A stretch of DNA of 64,000 bases, taken from assembly GCA_965216695.1 (NCBI GenBank), contig OZ244212.1:4712001-4776000 (forward strand). Direction: 5' to 3'. The DNA comes from G965216695 sp965216695 (GTDB lineage: Bacteria; Pseudomonadota; Gammaproteobacteria; Pseudomonadales; Azotimanducaceae). The position numbers were made by a program, and so were the translations under genes. A model generated the notes under the pieces. That model searched no databases. It worked only from the letters and a program-made list of their open reading frames with translations, and was not told the origin of the DNA. This document shows, piece after piece, positions 17,017 through 25,640 of this stretch; the stretch's first letter is position 1; each line of letters begins with the position of its first letter.

Positions 17017-18628
17017 GACGGACCTTCAGCGAACGCGTGTCTATGCAAGCGCCCGCGGTCAGAAGTTCGCCGGCAAGTTCTTTGAGCCGGGCGCGTTGAA
17101 CTTTCTCGGTCGAGGTCAGCGGCAGCGCGTCGACGCGGGCGATGTAGGCGGGTGCTTTGAAATACGCCAGCCGATCGAGGCAATGATGGACGATGCTGAG
17201 CGCCGTCGCGTTCCACTCGGAGTCGTCGGCGTCGCTCAGCACGCACGCAAACACCTCATCGCCGCGCAGCGCGTCCGGTACCGCGGCAACGCCCACCGCG
17301 GTTACCGCGCTGTGTTCCATCAGCACTTCTTCCACCTCGACGGCGGATATATTCTCGCCGCTACGGCGGATGACATTCTTCTTCCGGTCGACGAAGTGCA
17401 GCAGTCCGTCTTCGTCGCAATACACGAGGTCGCCGGTGTGGAAATAGCCATCGGCCCACGCGGCGTGCGTGGCACTGTCGTCTTTCAGGTAGCCGTCGAA
17501 GAAGCCGTGGCGCGGGTCGTCGCCGCGGCGGCGGACGAGCAGTTCACCGGGCACGCCCTGCGGTGTCTCAGTGCCTTGTTCATCCACGATGCGGTAGTCC
17601 AGGTGGGGCGGCGGTCGGCCGAAACACGCGGTACCGGGTTTGCGCGGTTCGTGGTTTGCGATGACCGCAACCGAACAGCCCGTTTCCGTCATTGCCCAGG
17701 CTTCGATCAACGTGATGCCAAAACGTTTTTCAAAGGCCGCGTGCAGCTCGCCGGACAGTCCGGCGCCGAACCCGAAGCGAATCGCGTGTGACCGATCGTG
17801 GGGTGCGTCGGGCAGGCTCATCAGCATCGCCGGCATCACGCCCAGGTAGTGCATTATGGTGGCGTCGCATTCCGCCACACTCTGCCACCAGGTTGCGGGG
17901 TGGAACCGGTCCAGGGGTACGATGCAGCTCCCGCTGAGGATCATCGCCATCGTCGAGGTGGCCATTGCGTTCATATGGTACATGGGGAGCGGCGTTACGA
18001 GCCTGTCTTGCCCGGGCGTCAGCCGGCAGTACCCATCCAGCTCCAGATACCATTGGCCGGTGGTTAGAAAATACCGGTTTGACAGCATGCAGCCTTTGGG
18101 CCGGCCAGTAGTTCCCGACGTGTAAAGCAGCGCGCATTCGGTCGTCGATTCCGGCGTGGGAACGGCCGAAGGTGGGTCGTCGCCCTGCCGGTTGACGTCG
18201 CCGTGTTCGACGACTCGGCATTCGGGCCTGGCGGCGTCTGCGGCCCGTCGTACGCGGTCAGTGTATTGATCGAGCGTCACGGCGGCTGCGCACTCGCTGT
18301 GCGCCAGTACGTATTCGAGTTCGGCGGATTGCCATTGCGGGTTGAGGGGTACGACGGACACGCCGAGAGCATTCAGTGCAAGCCAGTGCTCGAAGCATTC
18401 GGGCCGGTTGTCGAGCGCGAGCGCAATTCGTTGTCCGGCGTGCCATCCTGCGCGACTGTGGCTGCCGATCAGCCGTTCGACCCGGTCGGCCGCCGCGCGA
18501 TAGCTTACGGGGCCGGGTTCCACACCATACCGGGCGGCGGTATCGCTCACGAGATGCAGGAAGGGTCGGTCGCCGTACTCGCGTACGGTTGCGGCAAATG
18601 CAGCGTACACGCTCTGCGGCGAACTCAC
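17009..18628 (-). CDS. AMP-forming acyl/aryl-CoA ligase
   Basis: 539 aa, start GTG 18628. The ANL adenylation signatures are present: YTSGTTGRPKGC near residue 170, AWAMTETGCS near 315, GYFHTGDLVYCDEDG near 410, DRKKNVIRRSGENIS near 430 and the C-terminal catalytic Lys in TSTEKVQRARL near 510. The enzyme activates a carboxylate as an acyl-AMP and then a CoA thioester. A GTGA overlap joins it to IorB and an 8-bp overlap to the thiolase. The substrate is probably an aromatic or alicyclic acid of the pathway, such as anthranilate entering independently of IorAB (inference). Confidence 0.93.
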   Translation of the reverse strand: MSSPQSVYAAFAATVREYGDRPFLHLVSDTAARYGVEPGPVSYRAAADRVERLIGSHSRAGWHAGQRIALALDNRPECFEHWLALNALGVSVVPLNPQWQSAELEYVLAHSECAAAVTLDQYTDRVRRAADAARPECRVVEHGDVNRQGDDPPSAVPTPESTTECALLYTSGTTGRPKGCMLSNRYFLTTGQWYLELDGYCRLTPGQDRLVTPLPMYHMNAMATSTMAMILSGSCIVPLDRFHPATWWQSVAECDATIMHYLGVMPAMLMSLPDAPHDRSHAIRFGFGAGLSGELHAAFEKRFGITLIEAWAMTETGCSVAVIANHEPRKPGTACFGRPPPHLDYRIVDEQGTETPQGVPGELLVRRRGDDPRHGFFDGYLKDDSATHAAWADGYFHTGDLVYCDEDGLLHFVDRKKNVIRRSGENISAVEVEEVLMEHSAVTAVGVAAVPDALRGDEVFACVLSDADDSEWNATALSIVHHCLDRLAYFKAPAYIARVDALPLTSTEKVQRARLKELAGELLTAGACIDTRSLKVRRD

Positions 18629-20136
18629 GCGGCGTGCTCGAGGGGGTGGCGGGCGAAGGCGGTGTCGAGCGCGGCGCCCGTATCGTCCTGCAGTGCCGCT
18701 TCCCGCAGCTCACGGACGATGGTGGCGGCTGCCGGATTGCCGGTCGCGCGATCGACGACGGTCGCCACGTAGGCCGCAATGCGCTTGTAGTTACGTAACC
18801 CGTGCGCGTGGGTGTCGCCGTAGCCCTTGATCAGTTCCTGACATGACGCCAGTTCGGCGCCCAACGCTTGGTTGTGCGTTGCCGCGTTGTGTACGGCTTC
18901 GAGCCAGGCGCCGATCTCCGCATGTTCCTGCTGGTGCCGCAGGGTTCCGCGCCGCCAGCGCTTGAGCCGCGCAAGACTGCGCAGCGCAGCGTAACCCAGT
19001 GCGCGCGTGCTACGGATGCGTAAACCGCGCGTGAGTGGCGACAGCAGGCGTGTGGCAACGGTCGACCTGAGCAGTGCACGGCCGAGGCGCGCCGGCAACG
19101 TCCCTGCGATTTCCTCCGGGCGTGGTTTCATGAACTCGGTTACGTACGAGATCTCCCCGGGGTTGCAGCTAACGAGCCGTCTCAGGCGCTCGGGGTCGGT
19201 TTTGATCTCCGCGACCCGGATTGTGTCTTCGTAGGTCATCCACAGCGCCAGCCCCCTGGCGACCTCGACGGCTACCGCGTGGTTGTTGTCGGCAAACTGC
19301 AGAAACGGTTGCAGAAGGCGCTGATACTCCTCAGCGTAAGCCGCATCCTGGTAAGCCTCGAGTCTGGGACGGGCGTGCGCGACGATGGCCCGGATCGGGG
19401 AGGGTAATCGTTCGTCATCGGAGCGTGCGTGCGAACGCAGCGCGCCTTCTTGCGGACGGGGTAACTTCTGCGCGTTTGCGGGTAGGCGTTCGGTTTCGGT
19501 GGCAGCTTCGCGCAACGCATCGACCGCGCCTCGGAACGCTGCAAGATTCGCTTCGACCGCGCGGCCGTCGTGCCGGATGGCGTCTTCGTAGAGCATCGTC
19601 GGGAACGGCAGGACACCAGCGCCGGCAATGGCCCCCAGCATGGCTGCGCTGATGACGGCGTTGTTGGTCTGGGCAACGGTCGCCATATCGAAGGCGCGGA
19701 ACGTCGCAGCACTTTGCTCTGCAAGCGCCATCAGTTCCCGAGTGTCGGCTCGTCCGTCCGCGAGGTGAGATTTTTCGTCGATCGTGTAGGCACGGTGCGT
19801 GGAGGAGACGAGTGTCGTCAGGCGGCTGTCGACGAAGCCGCGTTCGATCATCCGCGCCGCTTCGAGCAGTTCGGCGGCAACGACCAGGTCGCAGTTGCCG
19901 GGCACCGGCATCAGCGCCATGACCGGCTGCGCAGCAACATCTGATCCAGAGCCAGGATAGAATTCCAGGTAGTAGATCGTTGCGCCGGTGCGCTGGGCTA
20001 CGCCGGGAACCGAGGTGGCCTGCACCTGGTAGCCGGCGCGTTGCGCGACGTCGATCATCCAGCCTTGCACGACGCCACCGCCCTGTCCGCCCAATGCGGC
20101 AATGGTCAACGTAATCGGGCGGTTCGGAGCGCTCAC
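18625..20136 (-). CDS. iorB: Indolepyruvate oxidoreductase subunit beta family, long form (IorB + DUF6537-like)
   Basis: 503 aa from GTG 20136, which overlaps the IorA stop as GTGA. The N-terminal ~200 aa is the gamma-type 2-oxoacid oxidoreductase domain: IAALGGQGGGVVQGW near residue 12, then SVPGVAQRTGATIYYLE and a late AGAGVLPFPT. Residues ~260-503 form the C-terminal extension seen in aerobic long IorB-type proteins, rich in Arg and Ala. Together with IorA it catalyses CoA-dependent oxidative decarboxylation of an aryl 2-oxo acid with ferredoxin as acceptor. Classical archaeal IorB is only ~200 aa, so the length marks the proteobacterial branch. Confidence 0.9.
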   Translation of the reverse strand: MSAPNRPITLTIAALGGQGGGVVQGWMIDVAQRAGYQVQATSVPGVAQRTGATIYYLEFYPGSGSDVAAQPVMALMPVPGNCDLVVAAELLEAARMIERGFVDSRLTTLVSSTHRAYTIDEKSHLADGRADTRELMALAEQSAATFRAFDMATVAQTNNAVISAAMLGAIAGAGVLPFPTMLYEDAIRHDGRAVEANLAAFRGAVDALREAATETERLPANAQKLPRPQEGALRSHARSDDERLPSPIRAIVAHARPRLEAYQDAAYAEEYQRLLQPFLQFADNNHAVAVEVARGLALWMTYEDTIRVAEIKTDPERLRRLVSCNPGEISYVTEFMKPRPEEIAGTLPARLGRALLRSTVATRLLSPLTRGLRIRSTRALGYAALRSLARLKRWRRGTLRHQQEHAEIGAWLEAVHNAATHNQALGAELASCQELIKGYGDTHAHGLRNYKRIAAYVATVVDRATGNPAAATIVRELREAALQDDTGAALDTAFARHPLEHAA

Positions 20137-22280
20137 TGCGTGGTCGCCTCGCGTTTGCGGAGCCAGCGCGCAACGATACGTTCGTTGAGCGTGTGCATCC
20201 ATCGCTCGAATCGACCGGGATTATGGACGACGGTGGTTCGATAGAAGCTCGGGCAGAGCGTCGCCGCGTGCGCGACACTGCCGCACACACCGCAACCGAC
20301 GCAACTCGGGTCGATGTACGCTTTCGGACTCGTGCGCAGCGGATCGTCCGACGACTTGATCGTCAGAGACGGACATCCCGAGAGGCGGATGCACGAATGA
20401 TCTCCCGTGCAGGTCTCTTCGTCTATGCCGAACTGTTCGCTGGTGCGTCGTTTACCGGCCGCGATTGCTGCGGTTTTCAATGGTCGAATGCGCCGTTGGC
20501 GGTTTAGCTGGCATTCGCCTTCGGCTACGATCACCTTCGGACCGCGGTGGGTTGTTGTGAGGGCCTCGCGCAGCACCTTCATTGTGCGCCGCATGTCGTA
20601 GGTGCTCACGCGCTTTACCCAGGAAACGCCTACACCGCGTACCGCGCGTTCGATCGACTGGCGCGCGTTCCGCGTAGTGGACGTCCCCTTCGACGATGGA
20701 ATGTCCTGTCCGCCGGTCGCCGCTGCGTAACCGTTGTCGACGATCACGGTGACCGTATCGGTTTGGTTGAACGCCGCATTGGAGATGCCGCTGGTGAGTC
20801 CGTTGTGCCAGAAACCGCCGTCCCCCATGATCGAGATGGCCCGGGGCGCGTCGTCGGCAACCAGCGCTGCGCTGGACGCACCGCCAAGACCGTAGCCCAT
20901 GATGCTCGCCCCCACGTTGAATGGCGGCAGGCTGCCGAACGAGTTGCAGCCGATGTCGGCGCTCACGTGGCGCGGCCCGAGTTCGCGCTCCAGGAGTTTC
21001 ATGGATGCAAACAACGGGCGCTCCGGGCATCCGGTACACAGGCCTGAAGGTCGGGTAGGCAGCGGCTGGCTTAACGTCAGGTCGCGCACGGGTACAAACT
21101 CGCGAACGGTCTGGTCGTGTGCGGGCGGCTTCAGCCATTGTTCCAGGAACGCGGCAACACCCTGTCGTACCACGCTGACAGTATATTCACCGGCCATCGG
21201 TAGGACGTCCTTGCCGCTGATATGCGTATTGGATCCTGCATCGCGCAGCATCTTGTTGGCCGCCTGCTCGATGAACTCGGGTTGCCCTTCCTCGACAATC
21301 AGGAGGGCGTCCTTGCCGCGGGCAAAGTCTACGAACTCCTCTGGCACCAGCGGGTAGGTGACATTCAGCACCAACAGAGGCACGTGGCTGTTGCCGAAGT
21401 AGTCGCCGCGGTTCAGCAGGGCGAGGGCGCGGCTGAGCGCGTTGAACAGCCCCCCCTGCACGATGATTCCGATGTTGTTCTCGTGTCCGGGATGCACTTC
21501 GTTCAACCGGTTGCGACGGAGGTAGTCGATAGCGGCAGGCCATCGCTTGTGAATCTTTGTCTGTTCCTGTTGGTAGGTCGCGGGGGGGAGGATGATTTTG
21601 CTTGGATCGCGCCGCGGGTTGGCAAGTGCTTCGCGGGCGGTGAACGACGGCGAGCGATTGTCACGGGCGATGTATTCGCCGTGCATGTGACAAGCCCGAA
21701 TGCGCATCATCAGCATCACGGGGGTGTTGCTGGTTTCCGATAGCTCGAACGCCTTGTGCACCATGTTCACCAGATGCGCCTGCTCCGGTCGCGGGTCCAT
21801 CAGCCATAGCTGCGACTTCATCGCGAATGCGTGCGTGCGTTCCTGCATGATGCTCGCACCTTCGCCGTAGTCCTCGCCCAGTAGTATCAGGGCGCCGCCG
21901 GTGACCCCGGACGAAGCCAGATTGGAAAGCGCATCGGAAGCAACGTTCGTGCCCACCGTGGACTTCCAGGTGACCGCGCCACGCATCGGGTAGTGAATGG
22001 ACGCGGCCAACATCGCGGCCGCGGTCGCTTCGCTCGCGGATGCCTCGAAGCGTACGGACAGTTCGTCGAGCAGCGGCTCGGCATCGGCAAACACATCCAT
22101 CAGATGGGATACGGGTGCGCCCTGGTACCCGCCAATGTAGGCAACCCCGCACTCCAGCAACGCTTTCGTGACTGCGAGGATGTTCTCGCCCCGGAAGGTT
22201 TCGCCCTCGCCTAAACGAAGCAGCTCGACCTGTTTTTTGAATGAGCGTTCAGCCACGTTAGGCGTCCGGTGGCCTGTCAC
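20133..22280 (-). CDS. iorA: Indolepyruvate:ferredoxin oxidoreductase subunit alpha
   Basis: 715 aa as the longest frame (GTG 22280). The N-terminal pyrimidine-binding part has YIGGYQGAPVSHLMD near residue 47. The TPP-binding part is near residues 415-540 (GLCTGCPERPLF, ADIGCNSFG, IMGDGGFWHNG, VDNGYAAATGG). A C-terminal ferredoxin domain carries two Cys groups (TCTGDHSCIRLSGCP and CVGCGVCGSVAHAATLCP). It decarboxylates aryl 2-oxo acids to aryl acyl-CoA. A second GTG at 22256 is a serious alternative start: the promoter at 22292-22320 would put transcription start near 22285, leaving almost no leader for GTG 22280 but about 29 nt for 22256. It is first in the IorAB-ligase-thiolase series. Confidence 0.94.
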   Translation of the reverse strand: MTGHRTPNVAERSFKKQVELLRLGEGETFRGENILAVTKALLECGVAYIGGYQGAPVSHLMDVFADAEPLLDELSVRFEASASEATAAAMLAASIHYPMRGAVTWKSTVGTNVASDALSNLASSGVTGGALILLGEDYGEGASIMQERTHAFAMKSQLWLMDPRPEQAHLVNMVHKAFELSETSNTPVMLMMRIRACHMHGEYIARDNRSPSFTAREALANPRRDPSKIILPPATYQQEQTKIHKRWPAAIDYLRRNRLNEVHPGHENNIGIIVQGGLFNALSRALALLNRGDYFGNSHVPLLVLNVTYPLVPEEFVDFARGKDALLIVEEGQPEFIEQAANKMLRDAGSNTHISGKDVLPMAGEYTVSVVRQGVAAFLEQWLKPPAHDQTVREFVPVRDLTLSQPLPTRPSGLCTGCPERPLFASMKLLERELGPRHVSADIGCNSFGSLPPFNVGASIMGYGLGGASSAALVADDAPRAISIMGDGGFWHNGLTSGISNAAFNQTDTVTVIVDNGYAAATGGQDIPSSKGTSTTRNARQSIERAVRGVGVSWVKRVSTYDMRRTMKVLREALTTTHRGPKVIVAEGECQLNRQRRIRPLKTAAIAAGKRRTSEQFGIDEETCTGDHSCIRLSGCPSLTIKSSDDPLRTSPKAYIDPSCVGCGVCGSVAHAATLCPSFYRTTVVHNPGRFERWMHTLNERIVARWLRKREATTQ

Positions 22281-22291
22281 GTTGGGTGAAA

Positions 22292-22320
22292 ATTAAATGA
22301 TATTTCACGTTAAATTTCAA
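22292..22320 (-). promoter_or_regulatory. Sigma70-like promoter for the iorA operon
   Basis: On the minus strand TTGAAA (complement of 22315-22320) and TTTAAT (complement of 22292-22297) are separated by exactly 17 nt. Predicted transcription start is near 22285. The imperfect palindrome GTTAAATTTCAAC at 22309-22321 covers the -35 box and could be a MarR-type operator. A further inverted repeat, TGAAA-N11-TTTCA, spans 22287-22307. Confidence 0.6.
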
Positions 22321-22356
22321 CTTATGACGATTCGATCAGCACGGGCTGCTCCGTCT

Positions 22357-23700
22357 TCACCCACCGGTTACCGCTGCGGTCGACGTGTCGGATTTGCGCC
22401 GGACTTCGCGGCGCGCCAAATATCCTACGCTGGCGGCGGAGACGGCCAGTGGCACCGCGAATACCAGGTAGATGGTTGCCGGGTCCCACGCGTCTGCAAG
22501 CAGTGCGCCAGTAGCGATCGGTCCCAGGATTGCCCCGAACCGGCCCACTCCCACAGCCAGTCCTGTGGCGGTGGATCGAATCTGCGTCGGAAACAGGTTG
22601 GGCGCGATGCTGTACAGACCCATCATCGCGCCAATTACGAAGAACCCGACGAGCGCACCGCCGAGCAGCATCGACTGCAAATCCTGTAACGTCGCGAAGG
22701 CAGCCATCGTTGCGATCGCGCCGACGAGATAGGCGAACGTTAACCAACGCGCGCCGAAGCGGCGTGCCTGCCAACCGAGCAGGATGCCACCGGTGACACC
22801 GGCGATGTTCAACAGTAATCCCCCGGATATGCCTTGTTTGGTCGATAGGCCTGCATCGGTCAGCAGCTTGGGTGTCCAACTTGCGACGAAATAGAACGCC
22901 GCCATCACACAGAAAAAGGCAGTGCACAGCGCAATGGTGTTCACGCCGTGCGGTTGTTTCATCAGTGTGTTTGTCGTCGTGGGGCTCCCTACAGGCGATG
23001 GTGGAAGAGTGTCCAACGCGGAGAGCCTTAGCCGCCGAAGTGTTTCGTTCAATTGCGCCAGCGCGCCCGCGGGCTGGCGCAGCAGCAGGAACTGCGGGGA
23101 TTCGGGCAGCGTTTTCCACGCGATAGGGATCATCATGCCCGACAACAGAGCCCCTACCCAGAACACGCCGCGCCAGCCGAACTGATCGATCAGACCCAAC
23201 GCGGCAAATCCCCCGAGCGTCGCGCCGAGCGGAAAACCGGCCTGCATCGTCGTTACGGCGAGTTCCCGCCGCGGCGCGGAGGAAAATTCGGCGGCAAGCG
23301 TGTTGATGGAGGGCAGCAGCGTGCCGATACCGAGACCGGTTACGAACCGGTACACCGCAAGATCCGTGGGTCCGTGGGCGAGTGCGGATGCGGCCATCCC
23401 GCCGGTGATGAGCGCCAGGCTGGCGAGGACGGTCGGCCGGCGGCCGACCCGGTCGGCGACCGGCGCGATGGCGATGGACGCAATCGTCATTCCGGCGACG
23501 CCGGCGCTGAACAGCAAACCCAGCTGATCCGGTGCAAGATTCCATTCGCTGGACAGGGTAGATGCGGTGAACGCGATCGCCAGTACGTCGAATCCGTCGA
23601 TGAGATTGATCGCCAGACACACCGCAACCGTCATGATCTGGGCAGCACGCATCGGCCCGCGGTCCATTGCCCGACGAATGTCGTCGGCGGTGTGGGTCAT
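22357..23700 (-). CDS. MFS transporter, aromatic acid:H+ symporter (AAHS)-like
   Basis: 447 aa with about 12 hydrophobic segments. The early NLIDGFDVLAIAFTAS in helix 1 and the loop DRVGRRPTVLASL between helices 2 and 3 are hallmark motifs of the AAHS family (PcaK, BenK and relatives), which import aromatic acids with protons. A hydrophilic central loop (~residues 205-250) separates the two halves. It starts divergently from a MarR gene across 68 bp. The iorA operon follows 76 bp downstream with its own promoter. Likely uptake of the aromatic substrate of the block. Confidence 0.92.
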   Translation of the reverse strand: MTHTADDIRRAMDRGPMRAAQIMTVAVCLAINLIDGFDVLAIAFTASTLSSEWNLAPDQLGLLFSAGVAGMTIASIAIAPVADRVGRRPTVLASLALITGGMAASALAHGPTDLAVYRFVTGLGIGTLLPSINTLAAEFSSAPRRELAVTTMQAGFPLGATLGGFAALGLIDQFGWRGVFWVGALLSGMMIPIAWKTLPESPQFLLLRQPAGALAQLNETLRRLRLSALDTLPPSPVGSPTTTNTLMKQPHGVNTIALCTAFFCVMAAFYFVASWTPKLLTDAGLSTKQGISGGLLLNIAGVTGGILLGWQARRFGARWLTFAYLVGAIATMAAFATLQDLQSMLLGGALVGFFVIGAMMGLYSIAPNLFPTQIRSTATGLAVGVGRFGAILGPIATGALLADAWDPATIYLVFAVPLAVSAASVGYLARREVRRKSDTSTAAVTGG

Positions 23701-23721
23701 ATCTGCGCATCGGTTGGCAAG

Positions 23722-23740
23722 AGTGAGTATTTATTTCACT
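23722..23740. promoter_or_regulatory. Inverted repeat in the MFS/MarR divergent region
   Basis: AGTGA-N9-TCACT lies in the 68-bp gap between the transporter start (23700) and the MarR start (23769). The heptamer ATTTCAC at its right arm also occurs in the iorA promoter region (22302-22308). It is a candidate binding site for the adjacent MarR protein. No strong -35/-10 pair was seen here. Confidence 0.4.
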
Positions 23741-23768
23741 ATTCGAGCGCACTGTCCACAGATAGACG

Positions 23769-24236
23769 ATGGCAAAGAAGTCCGCGAAGTCGCTGGCCGA
23801 CCCGAGCAATCCGGCGTTTCTGCTGGATGGGTCGCCGTTCTACAGGCTCGCGCGCGTGGAGGGGGTGTATCAGCAACGCATGTCGCAGTCATTGAAAGCT
23901 GTTGGTATGGACCTGCCGCGTTGGCGCGTGCTGATGATTCTGCATGAGAAGAGTCCGAGCACGATATCGGAAATTGCCACCCGGGCGGTGATCAAGCTGT
24001 CGACGATGACGAAGGTTGCGCAACGTCTGGAACGCGAGGGCTTGGTACGGTTGGCGCCCAACGAAGACGATGCGCGCAGCACGAATGTGCATCTTACGCC
24101 GGCGGGGGAAGGAGCACTAACAGAGATCCGATCCGCCGCGAGCCGAATTTACCGTCAGGCCACGATCGACATGGATGATTCAGACATCGAAAAGTTGAAC
24201 GGATTGCTCGGACGACTGCTGGCGGCTATGGGCTGA
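23769..24236 (+). CDS. MarR family transcriptional regulator
   Basis: 155 aa. The winged-helix core is at residues ~45-125: WRVLMILHEKSPSTISEIA, then IKLSTMTKVAQRLEREGLV and the wing NEDDARSTNVHLTPAG. Such regulators are usually repressors released by an aromatic acid or its CoA ester. It is transcribed divergently from the AAHS-like transporter and converges on the thioesterase gene with an 11-bp gap. It probably controls the transporter and the iorA operon, which share a short motif (inference). Confidence 0.93.
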   Translation: MAKKSAKSLADPSNPAFLLDGSPFYRLARVEGVYQQRMSQSLKAVGMDLPRWRVLMILHEKSPSTISEIATRAVIKLSTMTKVAQRLEREGLVRLAPNEDDARSTNVHLTPAGEGALTEIRSAASRIYRQATIDMDDSDIEKLNGLLGRLLAAMG

Positions 24237-24247
24237 CCCGCGTAGCG

Positions 24248-24685
24248 TCAGTCCGCGTCGTCCTGACGTGCGGGCGCGCCAAGGAGCTTGCGGATCTTGT
24301 CCGGAATGCGGATCGCCTTCAGTTCGCCATCGTCTTCGATTTTTGCGTACACCCGTGTGGCGGTACCTTTGGTTACCAGATGCTCGTCGTGCCGGCGGGT
24401 CGCGGTGCAACGCCAGGTGAGTGTGGAATTGGTGATCTCCTCGAGCTCTAGTCGAGTGACGATTTTCTCGCCGTACGCGGCAGGCCCAATGAACTCGAAG
24501 TTTACGCGTCCCATCACGAACGCGGTTCGATCCTGCTCCACCATCTGCTTGACCGGGTAGCCGGCCTGAGCGAAGAACTCATGTTCTGCGTCGTTGAACC
24601 ACGCGAGCATGCGTGGAAAGTACACCAGACCGAAAGGATCGGATTCGCCCCATTCGACGGTGATTTCGCGGTAGTAGACCAGCAT
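24248..24685 (-). CDS. Acyl-CoA thioesterase, 4-hydroxybenzoyl-CoA thioesterase (hotdog) family
   Basis: 145 aa. ITVEWGESDPFGLVYFPRMLAWF near residue 8 contains the catalytic Asp in the D-P-x-G-x-V/I-Y/F motif of the 4HBT family. The rest fits a single hotdog domain. It would hydrolyse an aryl- or acyl-CoA, perhaps as a release valve that recovers CoA from the aminobenzoyl-CoA route. It is the last gene of the Rieske/monooxygenase operon, 54 bp after the ferredoxin. Confidence 0.9.
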   Translation of the reverse strand: MLVYYREITVEWGESDPFGLVYFPRMLAWFNDAEHEFFAQAGYPVKQMVEQDRTAFVMGRVNFEFIGPAAYGEKIVTRLELEEITNSTLTWRCTATRRHDEHLVTKGTATRVYAKIEDDGELKAIRIPDKIRKLLGAPARQDDAD

Positions 24686-24739
24686 CGTCTGTTTATAGCA
24701 GAGGGTGCCGAGTCGGACCAGTTGGTGGCGCCGTCAAAA

Positions 24740-25060
24740 TCAATACTGTGACTCGGGCAGGTGCACAACAATACCGTGCAGATCCTCACGCATTGTGATC
24801 TGACAGCTCAGCCGACTCGTCTCGCCGGGTTCGGCGACGCATTCGATCAGTTCACGCTCGATTTCGTCCGGGGCCGTCAGCCGGTCGAACCAGGCCGGGT
24901 CGACGTAGCAATGGCACGTGGCGCAGGCGCAACTGCCGGCGCATTCGGCGACGATGGCCTCGATGCCATGCGCCCGTGCGGTCTGCATGATCGTATCTCC
25001 GACTCGGGCGTCTACTACGTGGCGGGTGCCGTCGGCTTCGATGAATGTGAGCTCAGGCAT
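24740..25060 (-). CDS. Adrenodoxin-type [2Fe-2S] ferredoxin
   Basis: 106 aa from ATG 25060. The cluster motif is C-x5-C-x2-C (CAGSCACATCH) with the fourth Cys in SRLSCQITM about 35 residues later. This is the adrenodoxin/putidaredoxin pattern used with oxygenases; an extra Cys lies within the first loop. Start preferred over the longer frame to 25117 because it gives the standard N-terminus PELTFIEADG and has GGAAGG upstream. It probably delivers electrons to the Rieske oxygenase encoded just upstream. No ferredoxin reductase gene is visible in the window. Confidence 0.93.
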   Translation of the reverse strand: MPELTFIEADGTRHVVDARVGDTIMQTARAHGIEAIVAECAGSCACATCHCYVDPAWFDRLTAPDEIERELIECVAEPGETSRLSCQITMREDLHGIVVHLPESQY

Positions 25061-25142
25061 GCTGATCAGCCTTCCGACGGATGGGCTGATGGCGTTCCGG
25101 GCACCGCGCGTTTGCAAAAGTGCATGAGTCGATCGATTCCTG

Positions 25143-25640
25143 CTACAGATAAATGATGATGGAGTTGTGCACGCCGTCGCAATTGATCAGATCCACGCGC
25201 TTGTGCCGTATTCGGTACGCGTTGTCCACGATTACGAGTTCGTGGGTGTACCTGCCGCCGTACATTGTCTGCCGATCGTTGTAGTACATCAGGCAGTGAA
25301 AGTTTGACGATACCGTGCATTGACCAGCGGCGTCCTCGTCTGCAGCAACGCGGATGTTGGAGATGATGTGGGAGCAGCGCACCGGATACTGCTTGGACGG
25401 TGCCCGCGGGTGCGTCATGTTGCGCCGGCGAATCTCCATCAGAACGCGGTCGTCGTAGAACAGCGAGATGTGGTTGTGTGGGTCTTCCTGGTCCGGGAGC
25501 ACGGGCATCCAATAGGTTGCGTCGTCTGTGTACAGGGTTATCCAAGAATCGAGGTCGGCCCGGTCGAGGCAGTCGGCTTCCGCATACAACAGCTGTTCGA
25601 TCGCGCGGATCTCGGGGTTGGATGCAACGACCGCCGTCAT
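25143..25640 (-). CDS. Aromatic-ring-hydroxylating dioxygenase, beta subunit
   Basis: 165 aa from ATG 25640, which overlaps the alpha-subunit stop by 4 bp. IEQLLYAEADCLDRADLDSW, LYTDDATYWMPVLPDQED and the C-terminal RIRHKRVDLINCDG match the NTF2-like small subunits of benzoate/anthranilate-type dioxygenases. The subunit is structural and forms the alpha3beta3 hexamer. The longer frame to 25721 lies within the alpha gene and is rejected. Confidence 0.93.
   Translation of the reverse strand: MTAVVASNPEIRAIEQLLYAEADCLDRADLDSWITLYTDDATYWMPVLPDQEDPHNHISLFYDDRVLMEIRRRNMTHPRAPSKQYPVRCSHIISNIRVAADEDAAGQCTVSSNFHCLMYYNDRQTMYGGRYTHELVIVDNAYRIRHKRVDLINCDGVHNSIIIYL

Noticed and set aside
22322..23809. 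495-aa minus-strand open frame over the transporter
   Set aside because: Arg/His-rich translation in another frame of the AAHS-like MFS gene, which has the convincing membrane topology.
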